From positions 1 through 64,000 of the forward strand of contig UCAU01000008.1 in the NCBI GenBank assembly GCA_900470445.1: DNA of 64,000 nucleotides, written 5' to 3'. Source of the DNA: Hyphomicrobiales bacterium (lineage in GTDB: Bacteria; Pseudomonadota; Alphaproteobacteria; Rhizobiales; Devosiaceae). Each line of letters opens with the position of its first letter. The stretch's first letter is position 1. Under the pieces are notes generated by a model. The model searched no databases. It saw nothing but the letters and a program-made list of their open reading frames with translations, and had not been told where the DNA came from. Shown piece after piece: positions 6,437-18,230 of this stretch. Position numbers and translations under genes: made by a program.

Positions 6437-8842
6437 GTGCTCGTTGCGGAGTCTGGTCCTTTGATTGGTTCGTGGTTCAAGCGCTTTTGGGCGCGGTTGG
6501 TTTACGACCGCTCGATCGGCTTCGGGCTTGAGCATATCGGGCTGACGACGCTGCGCTATCCGCGCGCCGTGGCGCTTGCGGTGCTGGCCTTCACAGCCCT
6601 TTGCTTCACTCAGGTGCCGCGCGCCTGGGTCGATGGCGATCTGCTGCGCATCTATGCTCATTCGGGGCATTATTACGATGCCTATGAGCACCTCTCCGAC
6701 ACGTTCGGCACCTTCGAGAATGACCTTTATGTGCTGGTCAGTTCGCCCACGCTGACGCGGCCGGAAACGCTGGAGCAGGTGCGCGAGCTGGCATTCGATC
6801 TCGAGCTCAACGAGTTCGCCGTAGGCACCATGTCGCCCTTCACCCTGCGTAAGCCGGAAGGCGCCGGCACTTCGGTGCCCGCCGTGCCCGAGGGCATGAC
6901 CGAGATTGCCCAGGTCGCGCGGGCGCTGACCGATCTGCAGCAGAACGACCCGATGATGCGCAATCTGATCACGCCGGACCTGACCGGCGTGGTGCTGATC
7001 CTGTTCCCCAATCAGGACATGGTGCGCGAGCATGGCAACAAGGCGCTGATCGCGTCGGTGCGCGACACCATCGCCTATTATGCCGGCAGCGACATCAATG
7101 TGGAACTGACAGGGCCGCCGATCTGGACCACCGAAATGGTCAATGCCGCTGTGTCCGACCAGATCAAGTTCACGCTATGGGGCTTCGGGCTGGGGTCGCT
7201 GATCGCGCTCTTCGCGCTGCGCTCGGTGCCCGGCGCGCTGATGGTGGCGGCGACGCCATTCCTCGCCGTGATGTGGACCATGGGGATGGTGATCCTGTTT
7301 TTCGGGTCGTTCTCCTTCCTCACCATCATCGTGACCACCCTGGTGCTGGTGATTTCCTTCGCGGAATCGATGTTCTTCATCTTCAACTGGCTGGCCTATT
7401 GGCGCGACGGTATGGAGCCCAACAAGGCCGTGGACGCCACGGTCAAGCTGGTGGGGCCGGCGACGGCGCTGACCATGCTGACGACGCTGGTGAGCTTTGC
7501 CTCGCTGGCGCTGACGCCGGGCCAGGGCGTTCGCGAATTTTCTATTGCCGGTGCCATCGGCTCGTTCCTGCTCTTCGTCTGCCTCATGACCTTCATGCCG
7601 CTGATGCTGAAAGCCGCGATCCGCATCGGCTTCAAGGCGCCGCGCCGCGTCAGCCCGGTGCTGACTGCACCACTGCCGCTGAGCTGGTTTCTCGCCAGCC
7701 GGTTCGGTCGGCCGATCGCCATTGCGGCCGTTATCGTCACGCTGTTGCTGTTCATTCCCTATGCGCTGATCCAGCCGCATTTCTCCTTCGAGGATTTCGT
7801 GGCGCGGGATTCAAGCGCACTGGCCACCGCCGCAGAGATCGATAGCGGCGTGGGCGGAGTGGCGCCGATCTACATTCGCGTGCCGCTCAAGCAGCATGAT
7901 CCCAATGTGGGCGCGGAGGATTTCGAGACCATCAAGGCGGCCCATCAGATTCTCGAGCGCCATCTGGGGCAGAACAAAGTCATCTCGGCGGCCAGCGTCA
8001 GCAATTACACCGATGCCGGCTTCAGCCGCGAGGACGTGCTGGAATCGGTCGGCCCCTTCATGCGGCGGCGCTTCGTCACCGATGATGGCAGCCAGGCACT
8101 GATAACCGGCTTCATGCCGACAATCGTGGATTCCGACGCGCTCAAGCAGCTCGTCGAGGATGTCGATAGCGAACTGGTCGCAGCCGGCGTCGAGAATGCC
8201 GAGATTGGCGGGTTTCGCGTTCTCACCACCTTCGCCACCGACCAGATCGTGCGCGGATTGCAGCTTGATCTGACGCTGAGCGTGCTGGTCAATCTGGCGC
8301 TGATCGGCTTTGCCTTCCAATCCTTCCGGGTGGCGCTGGCTTCGGCCATTCCCAACCTGTTCCCCGTATTGGGCACCGAAGCCTGGCTTTACTTCAGCGG
8401 GGCCGGGCTGCAATTGACCACGGTGATCGCGCTCACCATCGCCTTCGGCATTGCGGTGGACGATACGGTGCATTTCCTGTCGCATTATCTGCATGCGCGG
8501 CGGGAGGAAGGGCGCTCGCATATCGAGGCGGTCAAGCACACGCTGGAGCGGATCGGCGGCGCCATCGTCGCCACCACCATCATTCTGTGCTCCGGCGTCA
8601 TGATCGTGGTGTTTTCCGACCTGCCGCAGGTGGCGCTGTTCGGCACGCTGTTCGTCTCGACGCTGGGCTTTGCGCTGATTGGGGATCTGTTCATCCTGCC
8701 GGCGCTGCTGGCGGCGGGTGGCAAGTTCTTCCAGCCGCTGGGTCGCATCCGCGTGCGCATGGCCGATCATGACTCGACGCCGGACGATCCGAGCGGGGAT
8801 GCGGCCACCGAAGTTATCCGCCCTAATCCAAGCACGACTTAG
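6437..8842 (+). CDS. RND / MMPL-family exporter
   Basis: Inner-membrane exporter of the RND superfamily, MMPL type, about 800 residues. The protein is two repeats, each with one helix, a large periplasmic domain and then a five-helix bundle. The second repeat carries the typical GIAVDDTVHFLSHY motif (about residues 671-684) with its proton-relay aspartates. The matching place in the first repeat reads ISFAESMFFIFNW (about residues 305-317) and has Glu instead of Asp-Asp. The start is either GTG 6437 or TTG 6461; there is no strong ribosome site. The next gene encodes a secreted protein. The substrate is unknown; relatives export lipids or hydrophobic compounds. Confidence 0.85.
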   Translation: MLVAESGPLIGSWFKRFWARLVYDRSIGFGLEHIGLTTLRYPRAVALAVLAFTALCFTQVPRAWVDGDLLRIYAHSGHYYDAYEHLSDTFGTFENDLYVLVSSPTLTRPETLEQVRELAFDLELNEFAVGTMSPFTLRKPEGAGTSVPAVPEGMTEIAQVARALTDLQQNDPMMRNLITPDLTGVVLILFPNQDMVREHGNKALIASVRDTIAYYAGSDINVELTGPPIWTTEMVNAAVSDQIKFTLWGFGLGSLIALFALRSVPGALMVAATPFLAVMWTMGMVILFFGSFSFLTIIVTTLVLVISFAESMFFIFNWLAYWRDGMEPNKAVDATVKLVGPATALTMLTTLVSFASLALTPGQGVREFSIAGAIGSFLLFVCLMTFMPLMLKAAIRIGFKAPRRVSPVLTAPLPLSWFLASRFGRPIAIAAVIVTLLLFIPYALIQPHFSFEDFVARDSSALATAAEIDSGVGGVAPIYIRVPLKQHDPNVGAEDFETIKAAHQILERHLGQNKVISAASVSNYTDAGFSREDVLESVGPFMRRRFVTDDGSQALITGFMPTIVDSDALKQLVEDVDSELVAAGVENAEIGGFRVLTTFATDQIVRGLQLDLTLSVLVNLALIGFAFQSFRVALASAIPNLFPVLGTEAWLYFSGAGLQLTTVIALTIAFGIAVDDTVHFLSHYLHARREEGRSHIEAVKHTLERIGGAIVATTIILCSGVMIVVFSDLPQVALFGTLFVSTLGFALIGDLFILPALLAAGGKFFQPLGRIRVRMADHDSTPDDPSGDAATEVIRPNPSTT

Positions 8843-8923
8843 TGCCCCGCCTTGCGCGCAAATTTGCCGCCCGATTACAAGAATGAAACGATGATTCGGC
8901 CTTCTGAGTGGAGCCTTGCTGCA

Positions 8924-9445
8924 ATGACCTTTTTTGGACCTCTGTCGCGTGCGCTGGCACTGGGCCTGCTCATTGCGGGCGCCCCCGCCCTGCCCGCCTA
9001 TGCGGCGCCGGCCGATGTGGCGCTGCTCAAATCCTATATCGGGGAATGGCGCGGCCGCGGCACAGTCACGGGCGCCAATTCGGAGACGGTGGTGTGCCGT
9101 CTCTCGCTCAAGCCGGGCAATCAGGACAAGGTCAATTACACCGGCCGCTGCACGGTGGCCGGCAGCCAGCTCTCGATGAATGGCACGATTGCCTATGTCG
9201 ATGCGAGCAAGCGCTATGAAGCGGCCATGACCTCCAATGTCGCCTTTTCGGGCATTGCCGTTGGCCTCAAGCGCGGCGGCGGGCTGATTTTCAACCTGCG
9301 CGAGCGCGACCAGGACGAAGAAGGCAAGGAAATCGGCATCACCGCGCAGATCGCGCTCAATGCCAACGCCATCGACGTCAATTTCGAGGTCATGTACATC
9401 GCGACGGGCGAATATCTGCGCGCCGAGGTGCCGTTCAGCAAGTAA
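8924..9445 (+). CDS. Secreted hypothetical protein
   Basis: A 173-residue protein with a clear Sec signal peptide: a hydrophobic core LALGLLIAGAPAL followed by a cleavage site after PAYA (near residue 24). The mature part is a single beta-rich domain with two cysteines (VCRLSL and GRCTVA) that could form a disulfide in the periplasm. I do not recognise a named family. I chose the ATG at 8924 because it gives a normal signal peptide and has GGAG about 9 bases upstream; ATG 8891 is possible. It follows the RND exporter by 81 bases and may work with it, which is inference only. Confidence 0.7.
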   Translation: MTFFGPLSRALALGLLIAGAPALPAYAAPADVALLKSYIGEWRGRGTVTGANSETVVCRLSLKPGNQDKVNYTGRCTVAGSQLSMNGTIAYVDASKRYEAAMTSNVAFSGIAVGLKRGGGLIFNLRERDQDEEGKEIGITAQIALNANAIDVNFEVMYIATGEYLRAEVPFSK

Positions 9446-9536
9446 TCGGCCGCGATCACAAGCTGTTGAAAGCATGAAGTCTTAACCGTGTGTGAGATAG
9501 CGTTCGACAGAACTTGAACACCCAGGACGAGCGCAC

Positions 9537-10937
9537 GTGCGCCCCATGCAATTATCCGCCGCGTCTATGGGCAATCCGCCAACCGGCGATGGCGGCCCCA
9601 CGGCGCTAGAGGCACGGCTTGAGCGGGTCCGCCAATTGCTTGGCATTGACGGCGCCCTGCTGGCCCTGGCCGGCGGCGAGACCATGCAGGTGCTCTGGCA
9701 TGCGGGCGCCTCCGCCGAAATCGAGGGCGAACTGGCCGGACTGCACCGCCGCGCCGGCCTGCGCACCACGCCCCTGATCGTTCCCGATATTGCCGCCGAA
9801 GGCTCCCCGGGCTTTGTGCGGTTTTACGCCGGCATTCCGCTGACGCTGGGCGAGGATAGCCCCCATTTGCTGCTGAGCCTGTTCGACACCAGCCCGCGCG
9901 GCCCGGCCATGGCCGATCAGCTTGCCGCCCTGGCGCAGGAAGTGTTTGGCGGCGATGCCCTGCAACGCGCGCAGGCGACGATTGCCCGGCTCGAGGCCGA
10001 ATTGGCCGAGCGCGAGCGGACCGTTGCCGAGCTGCTCGCCATGCGACGGCGCCAGATGCAATTGGTGGACCGCGCCTCCGAGACCGCCCGGATCGGCATC
10101 TGGGAATGCGATCTCAGCGACAACAGCCTGCAATGGAGCAACGGCGTCTACGACCTGTTCGAATTTCCCCGCGGCGCCAAGGTGAGCCGCGAAGAGACCG
10201 TCGCCTGCTATTCACCGGCCTCGCGCGAGGCCATGGAGCGCGCCCGTGCCAAGGCCATTGCCGAATGCAGCGATTTTGCGCTCGACGCGGAAATCACCAC
10301 GGTGCTGGGCCGCCGGCGCTGGATGCGGCTGACCGGCACGGTCGAGGCCGAAAACGGCGTGGCCGTGCGGATTTTCGGCATGAAGCAGGACATTACCGAG
10401 GAAAAGCTGCTCGCCGACCGCACACGCTATCTCGCCGAATTCGACGTGATGACGGGCCTGGCCAATCGCAGCCTGTTCCAGGCGCGGCTGGCCGATCTCG
10501 ATGGCGGTTCCGGCCATTCCCCCATCGGGGCGCTGCTGCTGGTCGATCTCGATAATTTCAAGCAGATCAACGACACCTATGGCCACGCCTTGGGCGACGA
10601 ATGCCTCAAGGAAGCCGCTTCGCGCCTACGCGACGCCTGCCCCGGCGCCGAACTCGTCGCCCGCATCGGCGGCGACGAATTCGCGGTGCTGCTCGGGCAG
10701 GCTGGCAAAAGCCATATCGATGAAGTGGCCGAACAGATCGTGCTGGAAATCAGCCGCCCCTTCATGCGGCTGGGCCAATCCCTGGCGCTCAGCGCCTCGG
10801 TGGGCATAGCCTGCGCCGACGGCGCCCCGCCCCCCGACCTGTTCAAGCGCGCCGACACCGCGCTTTACGCCGCCAAGGCCGCCGGACGGAATACCAGCAG
10901 GACGTTTCATACCGGCATGCCGTATACGGTAAATTAG
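9537..10937 (+). CDS. Diguanylate cyclase, GAF-like/PAS/GGDEF
   Basis: Cytoplasmic sensor enzyme predicted to make cyclic di-GMP from two GTP. It has 466 residues: a GAF-like N-terminal region (about 20-140), a short coiled coil (about 143-175), a PAS/PAC domain (about 180-290) and a GGDEF domain (about 300-460). The active-site loop is intact (GGDEF, residues 378-382). The inhibitory I-site, RxxD five residues before the loop, is replaced by PGAE, so product feedback at this site is probably absent. There are no membrane segments. I use GTG 9537, which has AGGACGAG at a good distance; ATG 9546 is an alternative. Confidence 0.88.
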   Translation: MRPMQLSAASMGNPPTGDGGPTALEARLERVRQLLGIDGALLALAGGETMQVLWHAGASAEIEGELAGLHRRAGLRTTPLIVPDIAAEGSPGFVRFYAGIPLTLGEDSPHLLLSLFDTSPRGPAMADQLAALAQEVFGGDALQRAQATIARLEAELAERERTVAELLAMRRRQMQLVDRASETARIGIWECDLSDNSLQWSNGVYDLFEFPRGAKVSREETVACYSPASREAMERARAKAIAECSDFALDAEITTVLGRRRWMRLTGTVEAENGVAVRIFGMKQDITEEKLLADRTRYLAEFDVMTGLANRSLFQARLADLDGGSGHSPIGALLLVDLDNFKQINDTYGHALGDECLKEAASRLRDACPGAELVARIGGDEFAVLLGQAGKSHIDEVAEQIVLEISRPFMRLGQSLALSASVGIACADGAPPPDLFKRADTALYAAKAAGRNTSRTFHTGMPYTVN

Positions 10938-10962
10938 CTTCTTCCGACATCGGGGCCCGCAT

Positions 10963-11078
10963 TACCCCCTCCTAACCTCCCCCTGATAGGGGGCGGGACC
11001 GCCTTGTGATTGGGACTCGATCGAGCTTCAAGAGTGGAGAGATCCCTCCCCCTGTCAGGGGGAGGCTAGGTGGGGGTA
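10963..11078. repeat. Compound palindromic repeat (CCCCTCC/GGGGGAGG family)
   Basis: Two copies of a roughly 36-base hairpin unit in inverted orientation (10963-10998 and 11043-11078), each containing a CTCCCCCTG...CAGGGGGAG-type dyad. They are separated by 44 bases that include the small palindrome CTCGATCGAG. A nearly identical single unit occurs at 46461-46497. Confidence 0.75.
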
Positions 11079-11160
11079 CTGAGATGCCGTCCCCAGACCT
11101 GACCGTCGTTCGGCCCCTCTGAAGATAACCCAGAGATCGTGGCTCTCGTCCCCCCTCCCT

Positions 11161-11183
11161 ACCCTCCCCATCAAGGGGAGGGT
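11161..11183. repeat. Short hairpin of the same repeat family
   Basis: Perfect dyad ACCCTCCCC-N5-GGGGAGGGT just downstream of the compound repeat. It may help end transcription of ssb or of the GGDEF gene. Confidence 0.65.
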
Positions 11184-11273
11184 GAACCCGGTGGACGTGG
11201 CCACGCCCGAGCAATAGAAAAAGGAGGCCACCGAAATGACCTCCCTCTCAATTTCTACCTGCCCCGCCATTCC

Positions 11274-11795
11274 TCAGAACGGGATATCATCATCCATGCC
11301 GCCGGGCTCAAAAGCCGGGGCGTTGGAGGCCGGGCGCTGGGCGCCGCCGCCACCCGCAGGACGGGCACCACGGAAGCCGCCATTATTGTCGGCGCTGCGG
11401 AAACCGCCATCGCCACCGCCGCCGCCGGCATTGTCGCCTTCACCGCGCCCATCGAGCAGGGTCAGGTTGGAATTGAAGCCCTGCAGCACGATTTCGGTCG
11501 AATACTTGTCCTGGCCGGACTGGTCCTGCCATTTGCGGGTCTGCAGCTGGCCTTCGATATAGACCTTGCTGCCCTTGCGCAGATAGCTTTCCGCCACCCG
11601 GGTCAGGCCTTCCGAGAAGATCACCACGCGGTGCCACTCGGTCTTTTCGCGCTGCTCGCCGCTGGTGCGATCCTTCCAACGCTCCGAGGTGGCGATGGAG
11701 AGGTTCACCACCTTGCCGCCGCTCGGCAGATTGCGCACTTCGGGATCGGCACCCAGATTGCCGACGAGGATCACCTTGTTGACGCTGCCTGCCAT
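11274..11795 (-). CDS. ssb: Single-stranded DNA-binding protein
   Basis: SSB, 173 residues, which coats single-stranded DNA as a tetramer in replication, recombination and repair. An OB fold spans about residues 1-112, starting [20 protein letters not shown] Gly-rich disordered linker follows, and the acidic tip DDDIPF (168-173) is the docking site for partner proteins. It lies head-to-head with the uvrA side, as is common in proteobacteria, except that a LysE-type gene separates them. A GTTC-N7-GTTC SOS box lies about 170 bases upstream of its start (11964-11978), so damage induction is likely. Confidence 0.97.
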   Translation of the reverse strand: MAGSVNKVILVGNLGADPEVRNLPSGGKVVNLSIATSERWKDRTSGEQREKTEWHRVVIFSEGLTRVAESYLRKGSKVYIEGQLQTRKWQDQSGQDKYSTEIVLQGFNSNLTLLDGRGEGDNAGGGGGDGGFRSADNNGGFRGARPAGGGGAQRPASNAPAFEPGGMDDDIPF

Positions 11796-11963
11796 AGCAA
11801 AAATCCTTTCAATTCAGTCCCGGGCCGCTGTGCCGCCAGGACGCTCACATATCTCGTTGCCGGGGCGACAAGCCCCGTGATCGCCAGACCTTACTCCGCC
11901 CCGCCCCGTCCCGCGCGCCAAACTTGGCGTTTTGAACAGAAGTGATCTGGGCCTTGCATGTAT

Positions 11964-11978
11964 GTTCTCTATATGTTC
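11964..11978. promoter_or_regulatory. LexA (SOS) box between ssb and the LysE-type gene
   Basis: An exact match to the alphaproteobacterial LexA site GTTC-N7-GTTC, with an AT-rich spacer (TCTATAT). It is 169 bases from the ssb start and 98 bases from the LysE-type start, so it could control either or both. Confidence 0.7.
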
Positions 11979-12075
11979 CATTTCGGCATAGGCGTCAAGA
12001 CCACTGCTGACACAGTTTGTCAGCAGGGCTCGGCCAAGCCAGCACGGACCTTCCTCACCCCACGCGAGACCATGA

Positions 12076-12720
12076 TTGGACTACGCCCAGGCGCTCTGGC
12101 TCTACTTTATCCTGCTGTTCGGCATCATCATCGTGCCCGGCATGGATATGTTCTTCGTGCTGGCCAATGCGCTGACCGGCGGCCGGCGGGCGGGCCTCAT
12201 GGCGACGGCCGGGATCATGCTGGGCGGCGCGGTGCATACGCTGTTTGGCGCGTTGGCGGTTGGCGTGCTGACGCAACTGCCGGCCGAAGTGTTCCGGGCA
12301 ATGATCCTCGTCGGCGCGGCCTATATGGCCTGGATCGGCTACACGCTGGCGCGCAGCTCGATCACGGTCGATCATATCGGCAAGGCGCCGAGCCGATCGA
12401 GCTGGGTGGCGTTCCGGCAAGGATTGATCACCTGCCTGCTCAATCCCAAGGCCTATATGTTCGTGGTGGCGGTGTTTCCGCAATTCATCCGGCCGCAATT
12501 CGGCCCGCTCTGGCGGCAGGCGCTGGTGATGGGCGTGATGACGGTGCTGATGCAGATGCTCATTTATGGCGGATTGGCGCTGGCCGCGGCCAAGGGTCGC
12601 GACGCGCTGGTCGGCAACCCGCAGGTTACCCAATGGATCGGCCGGGGCGCTGGCGTGTTGTTCATCCTGGCGGCGGCGTTCGCCGCCTGGCATGGCGTGT
12701 TCGGCCATGTCGGGACTTGA
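12076..12720 (+). CDS. LysE/RhtB-family amino-acid exporter
   Basis: Inner-membrane exporter of 214 residues from the LysE superfamily, whose members export amino acids such as lysine, threonine or homoserine lactones. Six hydrophobic segments are visible. The family hallmarks are present: VPGMDMFFVLANALTGGRRAG near the N-terminus (about 20-40) and CLLNPKAYMFVVAVFPQFI (about 119-137). The start is a TTG at 12076, the only one that keeps the conserved first helix. The gene sits between ssb and uvrA, with an SOS box on each side. The substrate is unknown. Confidence 0.85.
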   Translation: MDYAQALWLYFILLFGIIIVPGMDMFFVLANALTGGRRAGLMATAGIMLGGAVHTLFGALAVGVLTQLPAEVFRAMILVGAAYMAWIGYTLARSSITVDHIGKAPSRSSWVAFRQGLITCLLNPKAYMFVVAVFPQFIRPQFGPLWRQALVMGVMTVLMQMLIYGGLALAAAKGRDALVGNPQVTQWIGRGAGVLFILAAAFAAWHGVFGHVGT

Positions 12721-12733
12721 CCGAATCCAGTTT

Positions 12734-12748
12734 GTTCCTTTTACGTTC
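12734..12748. promoter_or_regulatory. LexA (SOS) box upstream of uvrA
   Basis: An exact GTTC-N7-GTTC match (spacer CTTTTAC), 196 bases upstream of the uvrA start and just after the LysE stop. uvrA is a known LexA target in alphaproteobacteria, which supports the call. Confidence 0.8.
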
Positions 12749-12944
12749 TTGTGCGATAAGGAAAGGCGTTTTGCGCAAGTCTGCCCTGACACGATAAGGT
12801 GACGCCGGCGCTCAAGCGCCCGGTAAGATGGCCGCTTGCGGCCAAGGCGGCTGGCTCCTATCTCTGCAAGCTGCCAACCCAACGATACGAATTTAATTTG
12901 CCGCCCTGTGCCCACACGGCGCAGCCAGCCATGGACGTCCGACA

Positions 12945-15839
<2,895 letters not shown>

Positions 15840-16117
15840 TTTTGGCCTCAAGGGTGAGGATGGCAGTTCCGTGCGCCATCCTCATCTTCGCGTGAGCATT
15901 ATCCGCGCTCAACGCTAGCAGTCCGCTAACCAATCCCCGCTGCATGTCATCAAGCGCCAATTCCTGCGCATCAGACCTAAGTCTAACACTATTATGACGA
16001 AGCGCGGATCAGGCCATGCGCCGACTGCATGATGCGTCTGTAGTTTGCGCCATGGCCTTTGCCAGCGAACAGGATCATGTTCCGGTTTGTCGCAGACCTC
16101 CATGAAGGAGCTGACCG

Positions 16118-16270
16118 ATGTTTATCCGAGCCGTGTGGCGCAAGAAGCGCCTGGTCGATATCAAGCAGACATTGCGTGAGACGGATGTGCCATCTGCGCG
16201 AGACGCTGGGCTACTGGGGATTTGCGCCCCCGACTTCACCCAGATGACCAAGGCGCTGTTCGATCGCTGA
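16118..16270 (+). CDS. Small protein, diverged DUF1127-like
   Basis: A 50-residue reading frame with a good ribosome site (GAAGGAG, 7 bases before the ATG). It begins MFIRAVWRKKRLVDIKQTLRE, much like DUF1127 proteins, and its second half (ARDAGLLGI...) loosely matches the DUF1127 LRDIGL block. It lies 197 bases upstream of a standard DUF1127 gene. It may be a diverged paralogue or a decaying copy. DUF1127 (YjiS-like) proteins are small, basic and in some alphaproteobacteria affect phosphate and RNA metabolism; the role here is unknown. Confidence 0.5.
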   Translation: MFIRAVWRKKRLVDIKQTLRETDVPSARDAGLLGICAPDFTQMTKALFDR

Positions 16271-16467
16271 GCGGCGCTGCAGACGGCAGCAGGGGCGGTC
16301 GCCGGTTTGCCGCTGGCCAGCCATATGCCCGCCGCACCGCTTAACCGGAAATGAACGAGCCCGGTTAATGCCCCGCGCAGAATGCATAGCTCGTTTGACC
16401 AATCTCCCACTGCTCATCTTGCGAGCCCTGCCCTAAATATAAGCTCGTAAACAAAGGAGACTACCAA

Positions 16468-16617
16468 ATGGACATCCGTAAGACTTTCAAGAAGTGGGCC
16501 GCCTACCAGCAGACCGTCCGTGAGCTTGCCGCTCTCGACAATCGTCAGCTGAACGACCTTGGTATTTCGCGCACCGACATCAATCGGATTGCTCGTGACC
16601 ATGCCAGCTCGCTCTAA
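16468..16617 (+). CDS. DUF1127 (YjiS-like) small protein
   Basis: A 49-residue basic protein with the DUF1127 pattern: an amphipathic helix (RKTFKKWAAYQQTVREL), then LAALDNRQLNDLGISRTDI. The ribosome site AAAGGAGA lies 7 bases before the ATG. Members of the family are abundant in alphaproteobacteria, often highly expressed, and some bind RNA; the target is not known here. A strong terminator follows at 16654-16693, so it is probably a single-gene transcript. Confidence 0.85.
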   Translation: MDIRKTFKKWAAYQQTVRELAALDNRQLNDLGISRTDINRIARDHASSL

Positions 16618-16653
16618 GATTTGCCGCACTGAACTTTCAGACATAGCAAATCG

Positions 16654-16693
16654 AACACCCGCTTCTCACTGAGACGCGGGTGTTTTGCTTTTT
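16654..16693 (+). terminator. Rho-independent terminator after the DUF1127 gene
   Basis: Stem AACACCCGC / GCGGGTGTT with an inner TCTC/GAGA extension, followed by TTTTGCTTTTTG. It separates the DUF1127 gene from trmFO. Confidence 0.85.
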
Positions 16694-16819
16694 GCCTGGC
16701 GATGCGCCACACGAAATCCGATCAACAGCTTAGCCAACTTATCCCCGCTGCATCACCGGTATGGTAATCTCACAGTTACAGTTGTTGCGCTCGGCCTTGG
16801 TGCTTGCTACCTGACGGCC

Positions 16820-18202
16820 ATGCAAAACGAACCTATTCATATTATCGGCGGGGGTCTCGCCGGGTCCGAGGCCGCATGGCAGGCTGCTGAAGCCGGCGCC
16901 ACGGTTATCGTCCACGAAATGCGCGGCGTCAAAGCGACCGACGCCCATAGCACCGACAGCTTTGCCGAGCTCGTCTGCTCCAACAGCTTCCGCTCCGACG
17001 ATCACGAGCAGAATGCCGTTGGCCTGCTGCACGAAGAAATGCGACGCCGCGGCTCGCTGATCATGCGCGCGGCCGACCTGCACAAGCTGCCAGCAGGTGG
17101 CGCACTGGCCGTTGATCGGCATGGCTTTTCTGACGAAGTCACCCGCGCCATCCACAACCACGACAATATCATGGTGGTTCGCGAAGAGATTGCCGGCTGG
17201 CCGCCGGAGGACTGGAAGAATGTCATCATCGCCAGTGGACCGCTGACCTCGCCAGCGCTGGCCGATGCGATCCTGGCCAAGACGGGCGAGGATGCGCTGG
17301 CCTTTTTCGATGCCATCGCCCCGATCGTCCACAAGGACAGCATCAATATGGACATTGTCTGGGCGCAGTCGCGCTATGACAAGGCGGGTCCAGGCGGCAC
17401 GGGGGCCGATTACCTGAACTGTCCGATGAACAAGGATCAGTATTACGCCTTTGTCGAAGCGCTGAAAGTGGCGCCGCTGCATGAGTTCAAGGATTGGGAA
17501 AAGGTGCCGTATTTCGACGGCTGCCTGCCCATTGAAGTCATGGCCGAGCGCGGCGTCGAAACGCTGCGGCATGGGCCGATGAAGCCGGTGGGGCTGACCA
17601 ATCCGCGCGATCCGCTGGTCAAGAGCTATGCCATTGTGCAGCTGCGGCAGGACAATGCGCTGGGCACGCTGTGGAACATGGTCGGGTTCCAGACCAAGAT
17701 GCGCTACGGCATCCAGGCTGAGATTTTCCGCATGATCCCGGGGCTGGAGAATGCGCAATTTGCCCGGCTGGGCGGGTTGCATCGCAATACATTCCTCAAT
17801 TCTCCCAAAGTGTTGGGCCCTGACCTAAAACTCAAGGCCGATCCGCGCATTCGCTTTGCCGGACAGGTCACGGGCGTCGAGGGCTATGTGGAAAGCGCGG
17901 CGGTGGGCCTGATCACCGGACGGCTGGCTGCGGCGGAAAGCCGGGGCGAGAGCCTGGCGACGCCGCCGCTGACGACGGCGCTTGGCGCATTGGTGGCGCA
18001 TATTACCGGCGGGCATATCGAGGCGGAAGGCTATAGCGGGGCGCGCAGCTTCCAGCCGATGAATGTCAATTTCGGGCTATTTCCCGAGGTGACGGTGACC
18101 AAGCCAGAAGGTGCTGGACGTTGGCGCGGCAATGACCGGACGATTGCCAAGCGCAAGGCAATTACCTCGCGGGCGCTGGAAGATTTGAAGGGCTGGGCGT
18201 AA
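16820..18202 (+). CDS. trmFO: Folate-dependent tRNA (uracil-54-C5) methyltransferase
   Basis: TrmFO uses methylenetetrahydrofolate and FAD to make ribothymidine at position 54 of the tRNA T-loop. The protein is 460 residues. The FAD motif (IIGGGLAG) is at residues 8-15. Two cysteines expected in catalysis are present: Cys53 in [11 protein letters not shown] and Cys201 in the YLNCPM segment. The first start in the frame (16685) would add 45 unrelated residues; the ATG at 16820 matches the family. It converges on the squalene/phytoene-synthase-like gene. Confidence 0.95.
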   Translation: MQNEPIHIIGGGLAGSEAAWQAAEAGATVIVHEMRGVKATDAHSTDSFAELVCSNSFRSDDHEQNAVGLLHEEMRRRGSLIMRAADLHKLPAGGALAVDRHGFSDEVTRAIHNHDNIMVVREEIAGWPPEDWKNVIIASGPLTSPALADAILAKTGEDALAFFDAIAPIVHKDSINMDIVWAQSRYDKAGPGGTGADYLNCPMNKDQYYAFVEALKVAPLHEFKDWEKVPYFDGCLPIEVMAERGVETLRHGPMKPVGLTNPRDPLVKSYAIVQLRQDNALGTLWNMVGFQTKMRYGIQAEIFRMIPGLENAQFARLGGLHRNTFLNSPKVLGPDLKLKADPRIRFAGQVTGVEGYVESAAVGLITGRLAAAESRGESLATPPLTTALGALVAHITGGHIEAEGYSGARSFQPMNVNFGLFPEVTVTKPEGAGRWRGNDRTIAKRKAITSRALEDLKGWA

Positions 18203-18230
18203 GCGCCCTTCCCTCCAACCGTTCATCCCA

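Larger units (their letters stand above)
10938..11273. other. 336-base gap holding palindromic repeats
   Basis: No gene is seen. The gap is filled by two GC-rich repeat elements (10963-11078 and 11161-11183), annotated separately, that sit between the convergent GGDEF gene and ssb. Confidence 0.7.

Noticed and set aside
6320..7033. Minus-strand frame of 237 residues whose end (RVWRGSVQRWRKR) resembles a transposase helix-turn-helix
   Set aside because: It lies mostly antisense to the RND exporter, which has clear homology, and the similarity covers only about 20 residues without terminal repeats.
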